Shown piece after piece: positions 1 to 7,385 of a DNA stretch of 47,111 bases. Where the stretch lies: contig NZ_JAJQTQ010000029.1 in NCBI RefSeq assembly GCF_029081005.1, positions 1-47,111 on the forward strand, given 5' to 3'. The DNA comes from Halomonas elongata. Its GTDB lineage: Bacteria; Pseudomonadota; Gammaproteobacteria; Pseudomonadales; Halomonadaceae. Position 1 is the first letter of the stretch, and each line of letters begins with the position of its first letter. The position numbers and the translations under genes are program-made. The notes below the pieces were generated by a model. The model searched no databases. It had not been told where the DNA came from and saw only the letters and a list, made by a program, of their open reading frames with translations.

Positions 1-77
1 TCGAAGCTCGAAGCTCGAAGCTCGAAGCTCGAAGCTCGAAGCTCGAAGCTCGAAGCTCGAAGCTCGAAGCTCGAAGC
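1..77. repeat. 7-bp tandem array TCGAAGC x11 (truncated by window edge)
   Basis: Eleven perfect consecutive copies of TCGAAGC start at base 1, so the array probably continues upstream. In another phase the unit reads CTCGAAG, one base away from the CTGGAAG units found at 2545-2600 and 27007-27062. The array ends 13 bases before the argJ Shine-Dalgarno sequence and contains no obvious promoter. Confidence 0.95.
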
Positions 78-102
78 GCAACTGAACACAGGAGAACTCA
101 GC

Positions 103-1332
103 ATGGCGGTGGGCGAGGCGCATTTCCCGGCAATGCCCCGGATCGAAGGGCTGCGGCTGGGCACGGCGATGTCCGGCATCAAGACGGCGAATCGCCGTGA
201 TCTGGTGGTGATCGAGGTGCCGGAAGGTGCCTCGGTATCCGGCACCTTCACGCGCAACGCCTTTTGTGCGGCGCCGGTGACGGTGGCGCGTGATCACCTG
301 GCGGCCTGCGCCACTCGCGGGGCGGCGCCGCGTTATCTAGTGATCAACACCGGCAATGCCAATGCCGGCACCGGGGAGATCGGTCTGCGCGATGCCCGGA
401 CCACCTGCTCGGAGCTGGCCGGTCTGGTCGATGTGGAGTCGACGTCGGTACTGCCGTTTTCCACCGGCGTCATCGGCGAGACGCTGCCCATGGAGCGGCT
501 GCTGGCGGGGCTTCCCGAGGCGTTGCGGGCCCTGGATGATGGCCCCGAGGGCTGGAGTGCGGCAGGAGAGGGGATCCTCACCACTGATACCCGCTCCAAG
601 GGAGCCAGTGTCACGGTGTCTCTGGGTGACGAGACCGTCACCATCAACGGCATCAGCAAGGGCTCGGGCATGATCAAGCCCAATATGGCGACCATGCTGG
701 GCTTCGTGGCCACCGATGCCGCCATTCCGCCGGCCGTGCTGGATGAGGTGCTGCGCGAGGCGGTGGCGCACTCCTTCAATTGCATCACCGTGGATGGTGA
801 TACTTCCACCAATGATGCCTGCATGCTGATCGCGACGGGCCGTGGTGCGGCGGTGAACGATGCGCATCGCCTGGCCGCGTTCCGCGATGGCCTGCAGCAG
901 GTGATGAACGAACTGGCCCAGGCCATCGTGCGCGATGGCGAGGGCGCGACCAAGTTCGTCACCCTCCAGGTGGATGGTGCCGTGACCCGCGACGAGGCAC
1001 TGGATGTCGCCTTCACGGTGGCGCACTCGCCGCTGGTCAAGACGGCGCTGGCCGCCAGTGATGCCAATTGGGGACGGATTCTCGCCGCCGTCGGGCGGGC
1101 CCCGGTGGCGGATTTCGATGTATCCCGGGTGACCATCGACCTCGGTGGTGTACGTCTGGTCGAACAGGGCGGTCGCGCTCCGGGTTATACCGAAGAGGCC
1201 GGCAGCGAGGCCATGGCCCGGGAGGAAATTGGTATTCGCATCGATCTGGGACGCGGGGATCGCGGTGCCACCGTGTGGACCACGGACCTGACGCGGGAAT
1301 ACGTCGCCATCAACGCCGACTACCGAAGCTGA
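103..1332 (+). CDS. argJ: Bifunctional glutamate N-acetyltransferase / amino-acid acetyltransferase ArgJ
   Basis: ArgJ transfers the acetyl group from N-acetylornithine to glutamate and, in bifunctional forms, also makes N-acetylglutamate from acetyl-CoA, recycling acetyl groups in cytoplasmic arginine synthesis. The 409-residue length is usual for the family. The self-cleavage motif MATMLGF is present, with the nucleophilic threonine at residue 197, so the proprotein should split into alpha and beta chains. Other conserved stretches are NTGNANAGTG near residue 83, STGVIGE, and ANWGRI near residue 320. The ATG at 103 follows GGAGAA at 91-96. In many gammaproteobacteria secA lies upstream and mutT downstream; mutT is present here and secA would lie off the left edge. 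Whether the enzyme also accepts acetyl-CoA cannot be read from sequence. Confidence 0.95.
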   Translation: MAVGEAHFPAMPRIEGLRLGTAMSGIKTANRRDLVVIEVPEGASVSGTFTRNAFCAAPVTVARDHLAACATRGAAPRYLVINTGNANAGTGEIGLRDARTTCSELAGLVDVESTSVLPFSTGVIGETLPMERLLAGLPEALRALDDGPEGWSAAGEGILTTDTRSKGASVTVSLGDETVTINGISKGSGMIKPNMATMLGFVATDAAIPPAVLDEVLREAVAHSFNCITVDGDTSTNDACMLIATGRGAAVNDAHRLAAFRDGLQQVMNELAQAIVRDGEGATKFVTLQVDGAVTRDEALDVAFTVAHSPLVKTALAASDANWGRILAAVGRAPVADFDVSRVTIDLGGVRLVEQGGRAPGYTEEAGSEAMAREEIGIRIDLGRGDRGATVWTTDLTREYVAINADYRS

Positions 1333-1411
1333 GCAGGCGGGCGACAGCGTCCGCGAGTCGATAGCCCCATAGCAATCCCCGTCGCATGCGGCGGGAACGT
1401 TGGAAAGGTAA

Positions 1412-2368
1412 ATGAACGCAATGGTGAAAAGAAGGGTGCATGTGGCGGCTGCCGCCATCATCAGCGCCGACGGCCGTGAGGTATTGCTCGCTCGGCGTCC
1501 GTCCAATGTGGATCAAGGCGGCCTCTGGGAGTTTCCCGGTGGCAAGCTGGCACCCTACGAGACCGGCCTGGAAGCGCTGAAGCGCGAGCTGCACGAGGAA
1601 CTGGGCGTGGAGATCCGTCGTGCCCAGCCGCTGATCCGTATCCATCATGAGTACGCCGACAAGCATGTGCTGCTCGATGTATGGCAGGTGCATGATTTTG
1701 CAGGCGAACCTTTCGGGCGCGAAGGGCAGGCGGTGCGTTGGGTGCCCATGGAGGAGTTGCATGGCTATCCGTTCCCCGCCGCCAACCTGCCGATCCTGCG
1801 CGCGGTGATGCTGCCCACTGAGTATCTGATCAGCGACGAGGAGGAGGACGAGGACGTTTTCCTGGAGCGTCTGGAGCGCGCCATGCGCGAGGACGATGTG
1901 CGACTGGTGCAATTGCGCGCCAAGACGCTGGATGAAGACGCCTATGTGGCCAGGGCCGAGAAGGCATTGGCCTTGTGCCGACGCTTCGAGGCACGCCTGA
2001 TGCTCAACGGTGAACCTGGCCTGCTCGAGCGAGTGGACGCCGATGGCATCCATCTGACCAGCGAGCGGCTGATGAGCCTGGAGCGTCGTCCGATCAGCGA
2101 GGAGAAGTGGCTTGCGGCGTCCACGCATGACCACGAGCAACTGGCCCAGGCGCGTCGGATCGGCTGCGATTTCGTCACGCTCTCGCCGTTGCGCACGACG
2201 CCATCGCACCCCCAGGTGGCGCCGATCGGCTGGCACGATTTTCAGCAGCTCGTCGAGCATGCCGGCATGCCGGTCTTCGCGCTGGGCGGCATGACACGCC
2301 ACGATGCCAATCACGCCCGGGCCGTCGGGGCCCAGGGCATCGCCTCGATCCGCGATTTCTGGAAGTGA
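1412..2368 (+). CDS. mutT: Nudix (MutT-type) hydrolase fused to a ThiE/TenI-like domain
   Basis: The N-terminal domain (about residues 8-135) has a complete Nudix box at residues 44-66, with Glu50, Arg58-Glu59 and Glu62-Glu63, and the WEFPGGK lead-in typical of MutT. It should therefore hydrolyse oxidised nucleotides such as 8-oxo-dGTP. Residues about 150-318 resemble thiamine-phosphate synthase/TenI barrels (DGIHLTSERL, STHDHEQLAQA, VFALGGMT). The motifs expected for active ThiE are degraded: NGE stands where ND is usual, and TTPSHP where a TxTK-like stretch is usual. Synthase activity is therefore doubtful. This fusion is common in gammaproteobacteria downstream of secA-argJ. The start is ATG 1412 or the in-frame ATG 1421; GGAAAGG at 1402-1408 sits better for the second, so the N-terminus is uncertain by three residues. 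Confidence 0.9.
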   Translation: MNAMVKRRVHVAAAAIISADGREVLLARRPSNVDQGGLWEFPGGKLAPYETGLEALKRELHEELGVEIRRAQPLIRIHHEYADKHVLLDVWQVHDFAGEPFGREGQAVRWVPMEELHGYPFPAANLPILRAVMLPTEYLISDEEEDEDVFLERLERAMREDDVRLVQLRAKTLDEDAYVARAEKALALCRRFEARLMLNGEPGLLERVDADGIHLTSERLMSLERRPISEEKWLAASTHDHEQLAQARRIGCDFVTLSPLRTTPSHPQVAPIGWHDFQQLVEHAGMPVFALGGMTRHDANHARAVGAQGIASIRDFWK

Positions 2369-2638
2369 CCGGCAACCGGGCTTCGCCCGGCCCGGCTTCG
2401 CCGGGAGCTGTAAGCGTTAAGCTGTAAGCTTTAAGAAAACCCGGCCGGGCTTCGCCCGGAGCTGGAAGATCGTCCGCTTCGCGGCCGTAAGCTTGAAGCT
2501 GGAAGCAAACCACTTTGACTCAGGGGCTGGAGGGCACATGCTGACTTCCAGCTTCCAGCTTCCAGCTTCCAGCTTCCAGCTTCCAGCTTCCAGCTTCCAG
2601 CTTATGGCTTACGGCTACGCGCGCAGCGCGTAACGTAG
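2369..2638. repeat. Inverted heptad array between convergent mutT and aguB
   Basis: No gene is visible. The left half carries 7-bp-phased units ending in TAAG or GAAG (about 2409-2435 and 2486-2505) and GC hairpins built on NGCTTCGCN (about 2378-2405, 2442-2459, 2473-2484). The right half is eight perfect CTTCCAG units (2545-2600), then CTTATGG and CTTACGG. CTTCCAG is the reverse complement of CTGGAAG, so the two halves can pair as one long imperfect stem. Bases 2459-2505 recur exactly at 26822-26868. A role in ending transcription from both sides is inferred from position. Confidence 0.85.
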
Positions 2639-3541
2639 CTAGTCCCGGTAGCGTCGGGCCAGATCACCATAGGCGTCGATACGCCGGTCGCGGAAGAAGG
2701 GCCAGATGCGTCGTGTCTGCTCGCCACGCGCCAGGTCCAGGGTCACCAGCAGGCGCTCGGACTGCTCGCCGCCATGGGCCAGGAGTTCTCCCTGGGGGCC
2801 GCAGATGAAGCTGCCGCCCCAGAAGTCGATGCCTGGACCGACGCCGGAAGGATCGGCTTCGTGGCCGACCCGGTTGGCCACGATCACCGGCAGGCCATTG
2901 GCCACGGCATGGCTGCGCTGGATCAGTGTCCAGGCGTCCTTCTGGCGGGCCTTTTCGTCATCATCGTCCGGTGGGTGCCAGCCGATGGCGGTGGGGTAGA
3001 GCAGCAATTCGGCGCCGGCCATGGCCATCAGGCGGGCGGCCTCCGGATACCACTGATCCCAGCATACCAGCACACCGAGTCGTCCCACCGAGGTGTCGAT
3101 GGGGGTAAACCCCTGGCCTCGATCCGCGTCGTGGTCCCCGGGCGTGAAATAGAATTTTTCGTGGAAGCCCGGGTCATCGGGGATATGCATCTTGCGGTAG
3201 TGCCCTACTCGGCCACGCTGGCCGTCATAGACCACGGCGGTGTTGTGGTAGACCCCCGGCGCGCGACGTTCGAACACGGACCCCATCAGCACGATGTCGA
3301 GCTCCGCTGCCACTGCCGCCAGGCGTTGCCCGGTGGGGCCATCCAAGGGCTCGGCCAGGTCGAACAGCTCGGGGTCCTCGTACTGGCAGAAGTAATGGGT
3401 GGCATGCAGCTCCTGGAGCACCACCAGTTCGGCGCCGGCCGCGGCGAGCTCGCGTATGCCGGTTTCGCTTTCGTCGAGGCTCCGGGACTTGTCGGGCCAG
3501 GCGGGCTGCTGAACCAGGCCGACCTTGAGGGTGCGTGTCAT
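2639..3541 (-). CDS. aguB: N-carbamoylputrescine amidase
   Basis: This nitrilase-superfamily amidase hydrolyses N-carbamoylputrescine to putrescine, CO2 and ammonia, the last step of the agmatine route to polyamines. The 300-residue product carries the Glu-Lys-Cys triad: Glu44 in VLQELHA, Lys117 in YRKMHIPDD and Cys160 in VLVCWDQWYPEA. The IPDDPGF and GIDFWGGS stretches are typical of AguB. An open frame continues upstream, but ATG 3541 begins the family N-terminus and overlaps the aguA stop codon in ATGA, so I chose it. The gene follows aguA, which supplies its substrate. The stop codon lies at the edge of the heptad repeat region. Confidence 0.95.
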   Translation of the reverse strand: MTRTLKVGLVQQPAWPDKSRSLDESETGIRELAAAGAELVVLQELHATHYFCQYEDPELFDLAEPLDGPTGQRLAAVAAELDIVLMGSVFERRAPGVYHNTAVVYDGQRGRVGHYRKMHIPDDPGFHEKFYFTPGDHDADRGQGFTPIDTSVGRLGVLVCWDQWYPEAARLMAMAGAELLLYPTAIGWHPPDDDDEKARQKDAWTLIQRSHAVANGLPVIVANRVGHEADPSGVGPGIDFWGGSFICGPQGELLAHGGEQSERLLVTLDLARGEQTRRIWPFFRDRRIDAYGDLARRYRD

Positions 3542-4596
3542 GAGCCTTCTCCTGCGCGGTGACGGTTGAGGGTGCCGCGTGGCAGTTGCATGGCAAGGCA
3601 GTGCAGGCTGCCATGTTGGCGGATCAGCGTGGAAGCGTCGATGGGCAGGATGTCGCGGTCCGGAAACGCCTCGGCGAGTGCCGTCAGGGCGGTCGTGTCG
3701 GCGGCATCGCCGTAGATCGGCACCAGTACCGCGCCATTGATGATCAGGAAGTTGGCGTAGGTGGCGGGCAGTCGATGGCCGTCTTCGGGGTCGAGGCACG
3801 GCGCCGGCCAGGGGAGCGCGATCAGCCGGTAGGGCGAGCCGTCGGCGCGACGCAAGGCGCGAAGCTCGTTTTCCATGGCCGTGAGCTCGGGGTAATGGGG
3901 ATCGCTCGGGTCATCGCAGTGCACATAGGCGATGGTGGCAGGGTCGCAGAAGCGTGCCAGGGTATCCACGTGACTGTCGGTATCGTCGCCTTCCAGGTGG
4001 CCATGACGTAGCCAGAGCACCCGGTCGATGCCGAGATTCTCGGACAGGTGCGCCTCGATGTCCCGGCGTCCGAGGCCCGGATTGCGATTGTCGTTGAGCA
4101 GGCAGGCCTCGGTGGTCAACAGGCCGCCTTCGCCATCGGTGTCGATGGCGCCGCCTTCCAGGACCAGCTGGCGAGATTGCAGCGGGCAGGCATAGGCGCC
4201 GAGGGCATGGAGGCATCGAGTCAGTCCGTCGTCGCGAGAGGCCTCGAACTTGCCGCCCCAGCCGGTGAACACATGATCCAGCAACAGAGGGGCGCCATCT
4301 CGCTCGACGGTCAAGGGACCATGGTCGCGGGTCCAGGTGTCATCGGCCTCGGCGACCATCAGGTACAGGCGATCGTCGGGGATGCCGAGCCGGGCGAAAC
4401 GGTCGGCCAGCCGGTCCCGGGCGATGGTGTCGGGCACGGCGATCAGCACCGCCTGATAGCGGGCAATGGCCGTCACCAGACGCTCGAGAGTCGCTTCGAG
4501 ACGTTCCAGCAAGGGTGCCCAGTCGCTGCCGGGACCGGGCCAGGTCAGTTGCACGGCGTCCTGGGGCGCCCATTCGGGCAACAGGCGGTTGGCCAT
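3538..4596 (-). CDS. aguA: Agmatine deiminase
   Basis: AguA hydrolyses agmatine to N-carbamoylputrescine and ammonia. The 352-residue product belongs to the peptidyl-arginine deiminase/guanidine-modifying fold. It shows TWTRDHGP, the FTGWGGKF stretch, LEGGAIDTDGEGG, and the nucleophilic Cys333 in GSLHCLAMQLP close to the C-terminus, as expected. ATG 4596 gives the usual N-terminus (MANRLLPEWAPQDAVQLTWP); the frame upstream of it is not family-like. The stop codon overlaps the start of aguB by four bases, so the two enzymes are probably translationally coupled. A good sigma-70-type promoter lies 30-60 bases upstream. The pair would allow putrescine synthesis or agmatine use as a nitrogen source. 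Confidence 0.95.
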   Translation of the reverse strand: MANRLLPEWAPQDAVQLTWPGPGSDWAPLLERLEATLERLVTAIARYQAVLIAVPDTIARDRLADRFARLGIPDDRLYLMVAEADDTWTRDHGPLTVERDGAPLLLDHVFTGWGGKFEASRDDGLTRCLHALGAYACPLQSRQLVLEGGAIDTDGEGGLLTTEACLLNDNRNPGLGRRDIEAHLSENLGIDRVLWLRHGHLEGDDTDSHVDTLARFCDPATIAYVHCDDPSDPHYPELTAMENELRALRRADGSPYRLIALPWPAPCLDPEDGHRLPATYANFLIINGAVLVPIYGDAADTTALTALAEAFPDRDILPIDASTLIRQHGSLHCLAMQLPRGTLNRHRAGEGS

Positions 4597-4628
4597 GGGG
4601 CGGGCCTCATGAGGTGTGGAAATGCGCG

Positions 4629-4657
4629 AATGTAGGCCGGCGACACCGATGATGCAA
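4629..4657 (-). promoter_or_regulatory. Probable sigma-70 promoter of aguA-aguB
   Basis: Reading the minus strand, TTGCAT (4657-4652) is followed after 17 bases by TACATT (4634-4629). The start codon at 4596 would lie about 25 bases from the transcription start. Confidence 0.55.
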
Positions 4658-4740
4658 GGATCGCGCAAATGCATGGTCGGGTCGATGCAGCCGGGTCCAA
4701 AAAGCCTTACCATGAGCGCCCGCCGACAAGGAACGCTGAT

Positions 4741-5982
4741 ATGCTGGATCGTCTGCCACTACTGATCGGGTTGCGCTATGTTCGCGCCAAGCGGCGTAAC
4801 CACTTCATCTCCTTCATTTCCCTGACCTCCATGCTGGGCCTGACACTGGGCGTGGCAGTGTTGATCCTGGTGCTTTCCGTGATGAACGGCTTCGACCGGG
4901 AGCTGCGGACTCGCATACTGGGCATGGTGCCCCACACCCAGATCGAGAAGCCCTCGGGCATGACCGAGTGGGAGTCACTCGCCGAGCGTTTGACCCAGCG
5001 CGAGCATGTCATCGGGGCGGCGCCCTATATCGAGCAGCAAGGCATGTTCTCGGTGGACGGGCGTAACCACGGTGCCATGGTCAACGGTATCAAGCCCGAC
5101 TGGGAACGTCGCGTGTCGATCGTCGACGAGCACATGACACAGGGGAGCCTCGACGATCTGGTCCCGGGGGAGTGGAACGTCGTGCTGGGCTCGACGCTGG
5201 CGCGTCAGCTCGGGGTCGGCGTGGGTGACAACGTGACGCTGCTGGTACCCGAGGCCTCGATCACGCCGGCCGGCGTCTTCCCCAGGCTCAAGCGCTTCAC
5301 GGTCAGCGGCACCTTCAGTGTCGGTGCCGACCTGGATGCCAACCTGGCTTACGCCAATATCGAGGACATGCAGACCCTGGCGCGGATGGGGAATGCCGTC
5401 GGGGGGCTGCGTCTGGAGCTCGATGATCTGTTCATGGCCGGCAGCGTGACCCAGTCGATCATCGATGACCTGGGGTCGGGATATCGGGGCCTCGACTGGA
5501 CCTATACCCGAGGCAACCTCTTCCAGGCCATCCAGATGGAGAAGCGCATGATCGCGCTGCTGCTCACCGTGATCATCGCGGTCGCGGCCTTCAATATCGT
5601 CTCCACCCTGGTGATGGTGGTCACCGACAAGCATGCCGATATCGCTATACTGCGCACCATCGGCGCCACGCCACGCTCGATCATGGGTATCTTCATGGTC
5701 CAGGGGATGGCGATCGGCGTGATCGGTATCCTGATCGGGGTGGGGCTGGGCGTTCTGCTGGCCCTGACCGTGTCCGACATCATCGCCTTCGTCGAATCGA
5801 CCTTCGGCGTTCACTTTCTCGACGCCGGGGTCTATTTCATCAGTGAGCTGCCCTCGCAACTGCTGTGGTCCGATGTCGGCAACATCGTGCTGGCGGCCTT
5901 CGTCCTGACCTTCCTGTCGACGCTTTATCCGGCCTGGCGCGCCGCCAAGGTCCAACCCGCGGAGGTGCTGCGCTATGAGTGA
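4741..5982 (+). CDS. lolC: Lipoprotein-releasing ABC permease, LolC/LolE (possibly LolF) type
   Basis: This is the inner-membrane permease of the Lol system, which extracts lipoproteins for transfer to LolA. The 413-residue product has one N-terminal membrane helix (about residues 25-48, after the positively charged RAKRRNHF), a large periplasmic MacB-like region, and three C-terminal helices in the FtsX/MacB layout (about 275-300, 325-350 and 380-400). A LolC-like Hook candidate, ASITPAGVFPRLKRF, lies near residues 173-187. ATG 4741 is preceded by AAGGA at 4728-4732 and gives the standard N-terminus; the longer frame from 4669 does not look coding. The gene overlaps lolD by eight bases. No second permease gene follows lolD, unlike the enterobacterial lolCDE order, so this protein may act as a homodimer. 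Confidence 0.9.
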   Translation: MLDRLPLLIGLRYVRAKRRNHFISFISLTSMLGLTLGVAVLILVLSVMNGFDRELRTRILGMVPHTQIEKPSGMTEWESLAERLTQREHVIGAAPYIEQQGMFSVDGRNHGAMVNGIKPDWERRVSIVDEHMTQGSLDDLVPGEWNVVLGSTLARQLGVGVGDNVTLLVPEASITPAGVFPRLKRFTVSGTFSVGADLDANLAYANIEDMQTLARMGNAVGGLRLELDDLFMAGSVTQSIIDDLGSGYRGLDWTYTRGNLFQAIQMEKRMIALLLTVIIAVAAFNIVSTLVMVVTDKHADIAILRTIGATPRSIMGIFMVQGMAIGVIGILIGVGLGVLLALTVSDIIAFVESTFGVHFLDAGVYFISELPSQLLWSDVGNIVLAAFVLTFLSTLYPAWRAAKVQPAEVLRYE

Positions 5983-6700
5983 TATGGCCATGACTCGAGA
6001 CACGGTGGCGGGCGAGGTGATGCTGGCATGCCGCGAACTGACGCGCACCTATCGCGAGGGGCCGCGAGACCTCACCGTACTGGATGCACTGGAACTCGAT
6101 GTGCGGGCCGGCGAGCGCGTCGCCGTGGTGGGCAGTTCGGGGTCGGGCAAGACGACCCTGCTCAACCTGCTGGGCGGGCTGGATCGGCCCAGCCATGGCG
6201 AGGTACGTGTTGCCGGCGAGGTGCTGCACACCATGGGCGATGCGACCCTCGGTCGCTTCCGCAACCGCCATATCGGCTTCGTCTATCAGTTCCACCACCT
6301 GCTTGCCGAATTCACGGCCCTGGAGAATGCCGCCTTGCCGCTGATCGTTCGCGGTCAGCGCAAGCGTGAGGCCGAGAAACGGGCCATGGAGATCCTGGCG
6401 CGGGTCGGCATGCGCGAGCGGGCCGCCCATAAACCCGGGGAACTGTCCGGCGGGGAACGTCAGCGGGTGGCCATCGCCAGAGCCCTGGTGACCGATCCGA
6501 GCCTGGTGCTGATGGATGAGCCCACCGGCAATCTCGATCAATCGACGGCGGCGAGCATCCTGGCGCTGATGGACGAACTGTCCGAGACGGCGGCGTGTGC
6601 CTTCGTCATCGTGACCCATGATCCGGGCCTGGCCGCGCACCAGGATCGTGTCCTGCGTCTGGATGGCGGTCGTCTGACCGACGACGCCTCCCCCGACTGA
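5975..6700 (+). CDS. lolD: Lipoprotein-releasing ABC transporter ATPase LolD
   Basis: LolD powers lipoprotein extraction by its LolC/LolE partner at the inner membrane. The 241-residue product has Walker A GSSGSGKT (residues 53-60), Q-loop YQFHHLL, the signature LSGGERQRVAIARA near residue 156 and Walker B LVLMDEPTGNLD near residue 180. The FHHLLAEFTALEN segment is typical of LolD. ATG 5975, with GCGGAGG at 5959-5965 upstream, overlaps the end of lolC by eight bases; ATGs at 5984 and 5990 are possible alternatives. The last 95 bases are antisense to the end of the DUF2062 gene. Confidence 0.95.
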   Translation: MSDMAMTRDTVAGEVMLACRELTRTYREGPRDLTVLDALELDVRAGERVAVVGSSGSGKTTLLNLLGGLDRPSHGEVRVAGEVLHTMGDATLGRFRNRHIGFVYQFHHLLAEFTALENAALPLIVRGQRKREAEKRAMEILARVGMRERAAHKPGELSGGERQRVAIARALVTDPSLVLMDEPTGNLDQSTAASILALMDELSETAACAFVIVTHDPGLAAHQDRVLRLDGGRLTDDASPD

Positions 6701-7265
6701 TCCTGTCCTTCAGGAGCGGCCCGTCCGTCGGCCGCTCCATCCGCCGGAGGTGCCGCTGCCGTGCGGCGCGGCGCTTCCAGCTGCGCACCACCTGCCAACG
6801 CCACAGCAGTCGAATGATCAGGCTGCCGGCGATGCCGCAGACCATCGCTGCCGCCAGTGAGCCGAGCGCCAGGGCCGGCAGGATGTCGAGCATCTGCTCG
6901 GCGATCCAGCGCGTCGACAGGCGATCCGGCGCTGCCCGTACCGGGCCGTCCAGCAGCCAGGCGCCGATTCGGTAGTTGCCGTAGAAGATCAGCGGCATGG
7001 TCAGCGGATTGGTGATCCAGACCAGACCCACGGATAGCGGCAGGTTGGCGCGCATCAGCCAGGCACCCAGTGCCGCCAGGGCCATCTGGAAGGGGATCGG
7101 CAGCAGGGCGCAGAACAGCCCCACGAAGAAGGCATTGGCCACGCTGCGCCGGGATAGCACCCATAGTGAGGGATTGCCGATCAATTGGCCCATGAAGCGC
7201 AGCGAGCGTTGGCGCCTGAGCGTATCGGGATGTGGCAGGTAGCGCTGCAGGAGTCGGCGCGGCAT
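6606..7265 (-). CDS. DUF2062 family membrane protein
   Basis: The 219-residue product matches the DUF2062 family of small gammaproteobacterial membrane proteins of unknown function. The family core is GNPSLWVLSRRSVANAFFVG, then LPIPFQM and a conserved WITNPLTM stretch. Two or three hydrophobic segments are visible (about residues 45-75, 85-105 and 140-165). ATG 7265 (MPRRLLQRYLPHP) is the family-like start; the longer frame from 7331 adds doubtful sequence. The C-terminal 40 or so residues are very rich in arginine, and the last 31 are encoded antisense to lolD. This tail may be a non-conserved extension or may reflect loss of an earlier stop codon. Confidence 0.8.
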   Translation of the reverse strand: MPRRLLQRYLPHPDTLRRQRSLRFMGQLIGNPSLWVLSRRSVANAFFVGLFCALLPIPFQMALAALGAWLMRANLPLSVGLVWITNPLTMPLIFYGNYRIGAWLLDGPVRAAPDRLSTRWIAEQMLDILPALALGSLAAAMVCGIAGSLIIRLLWRWQVVRSWKRRAARQRHLRRMERPTDGPLLKDRISRGRRRRSDDRHPDAGHDPGARPGPDHGSR

Positions 7266-7385
7266 GAGATAGGCTCGCGGCTTCGAAACAAGGGCTATTA
7301 TCCATACAAGCCATGTGTCTCGCCACGCCACTCTGGTGGACGATGCGATTCATGTGGATGTCGTGGGCCTATCAGGGATGACGGG

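Noticed and set aside
2545..2614. Heptad arrays considered as CRISPR
   Set aside because: The units are 7 bp with no spacers and no cas genes nearby.
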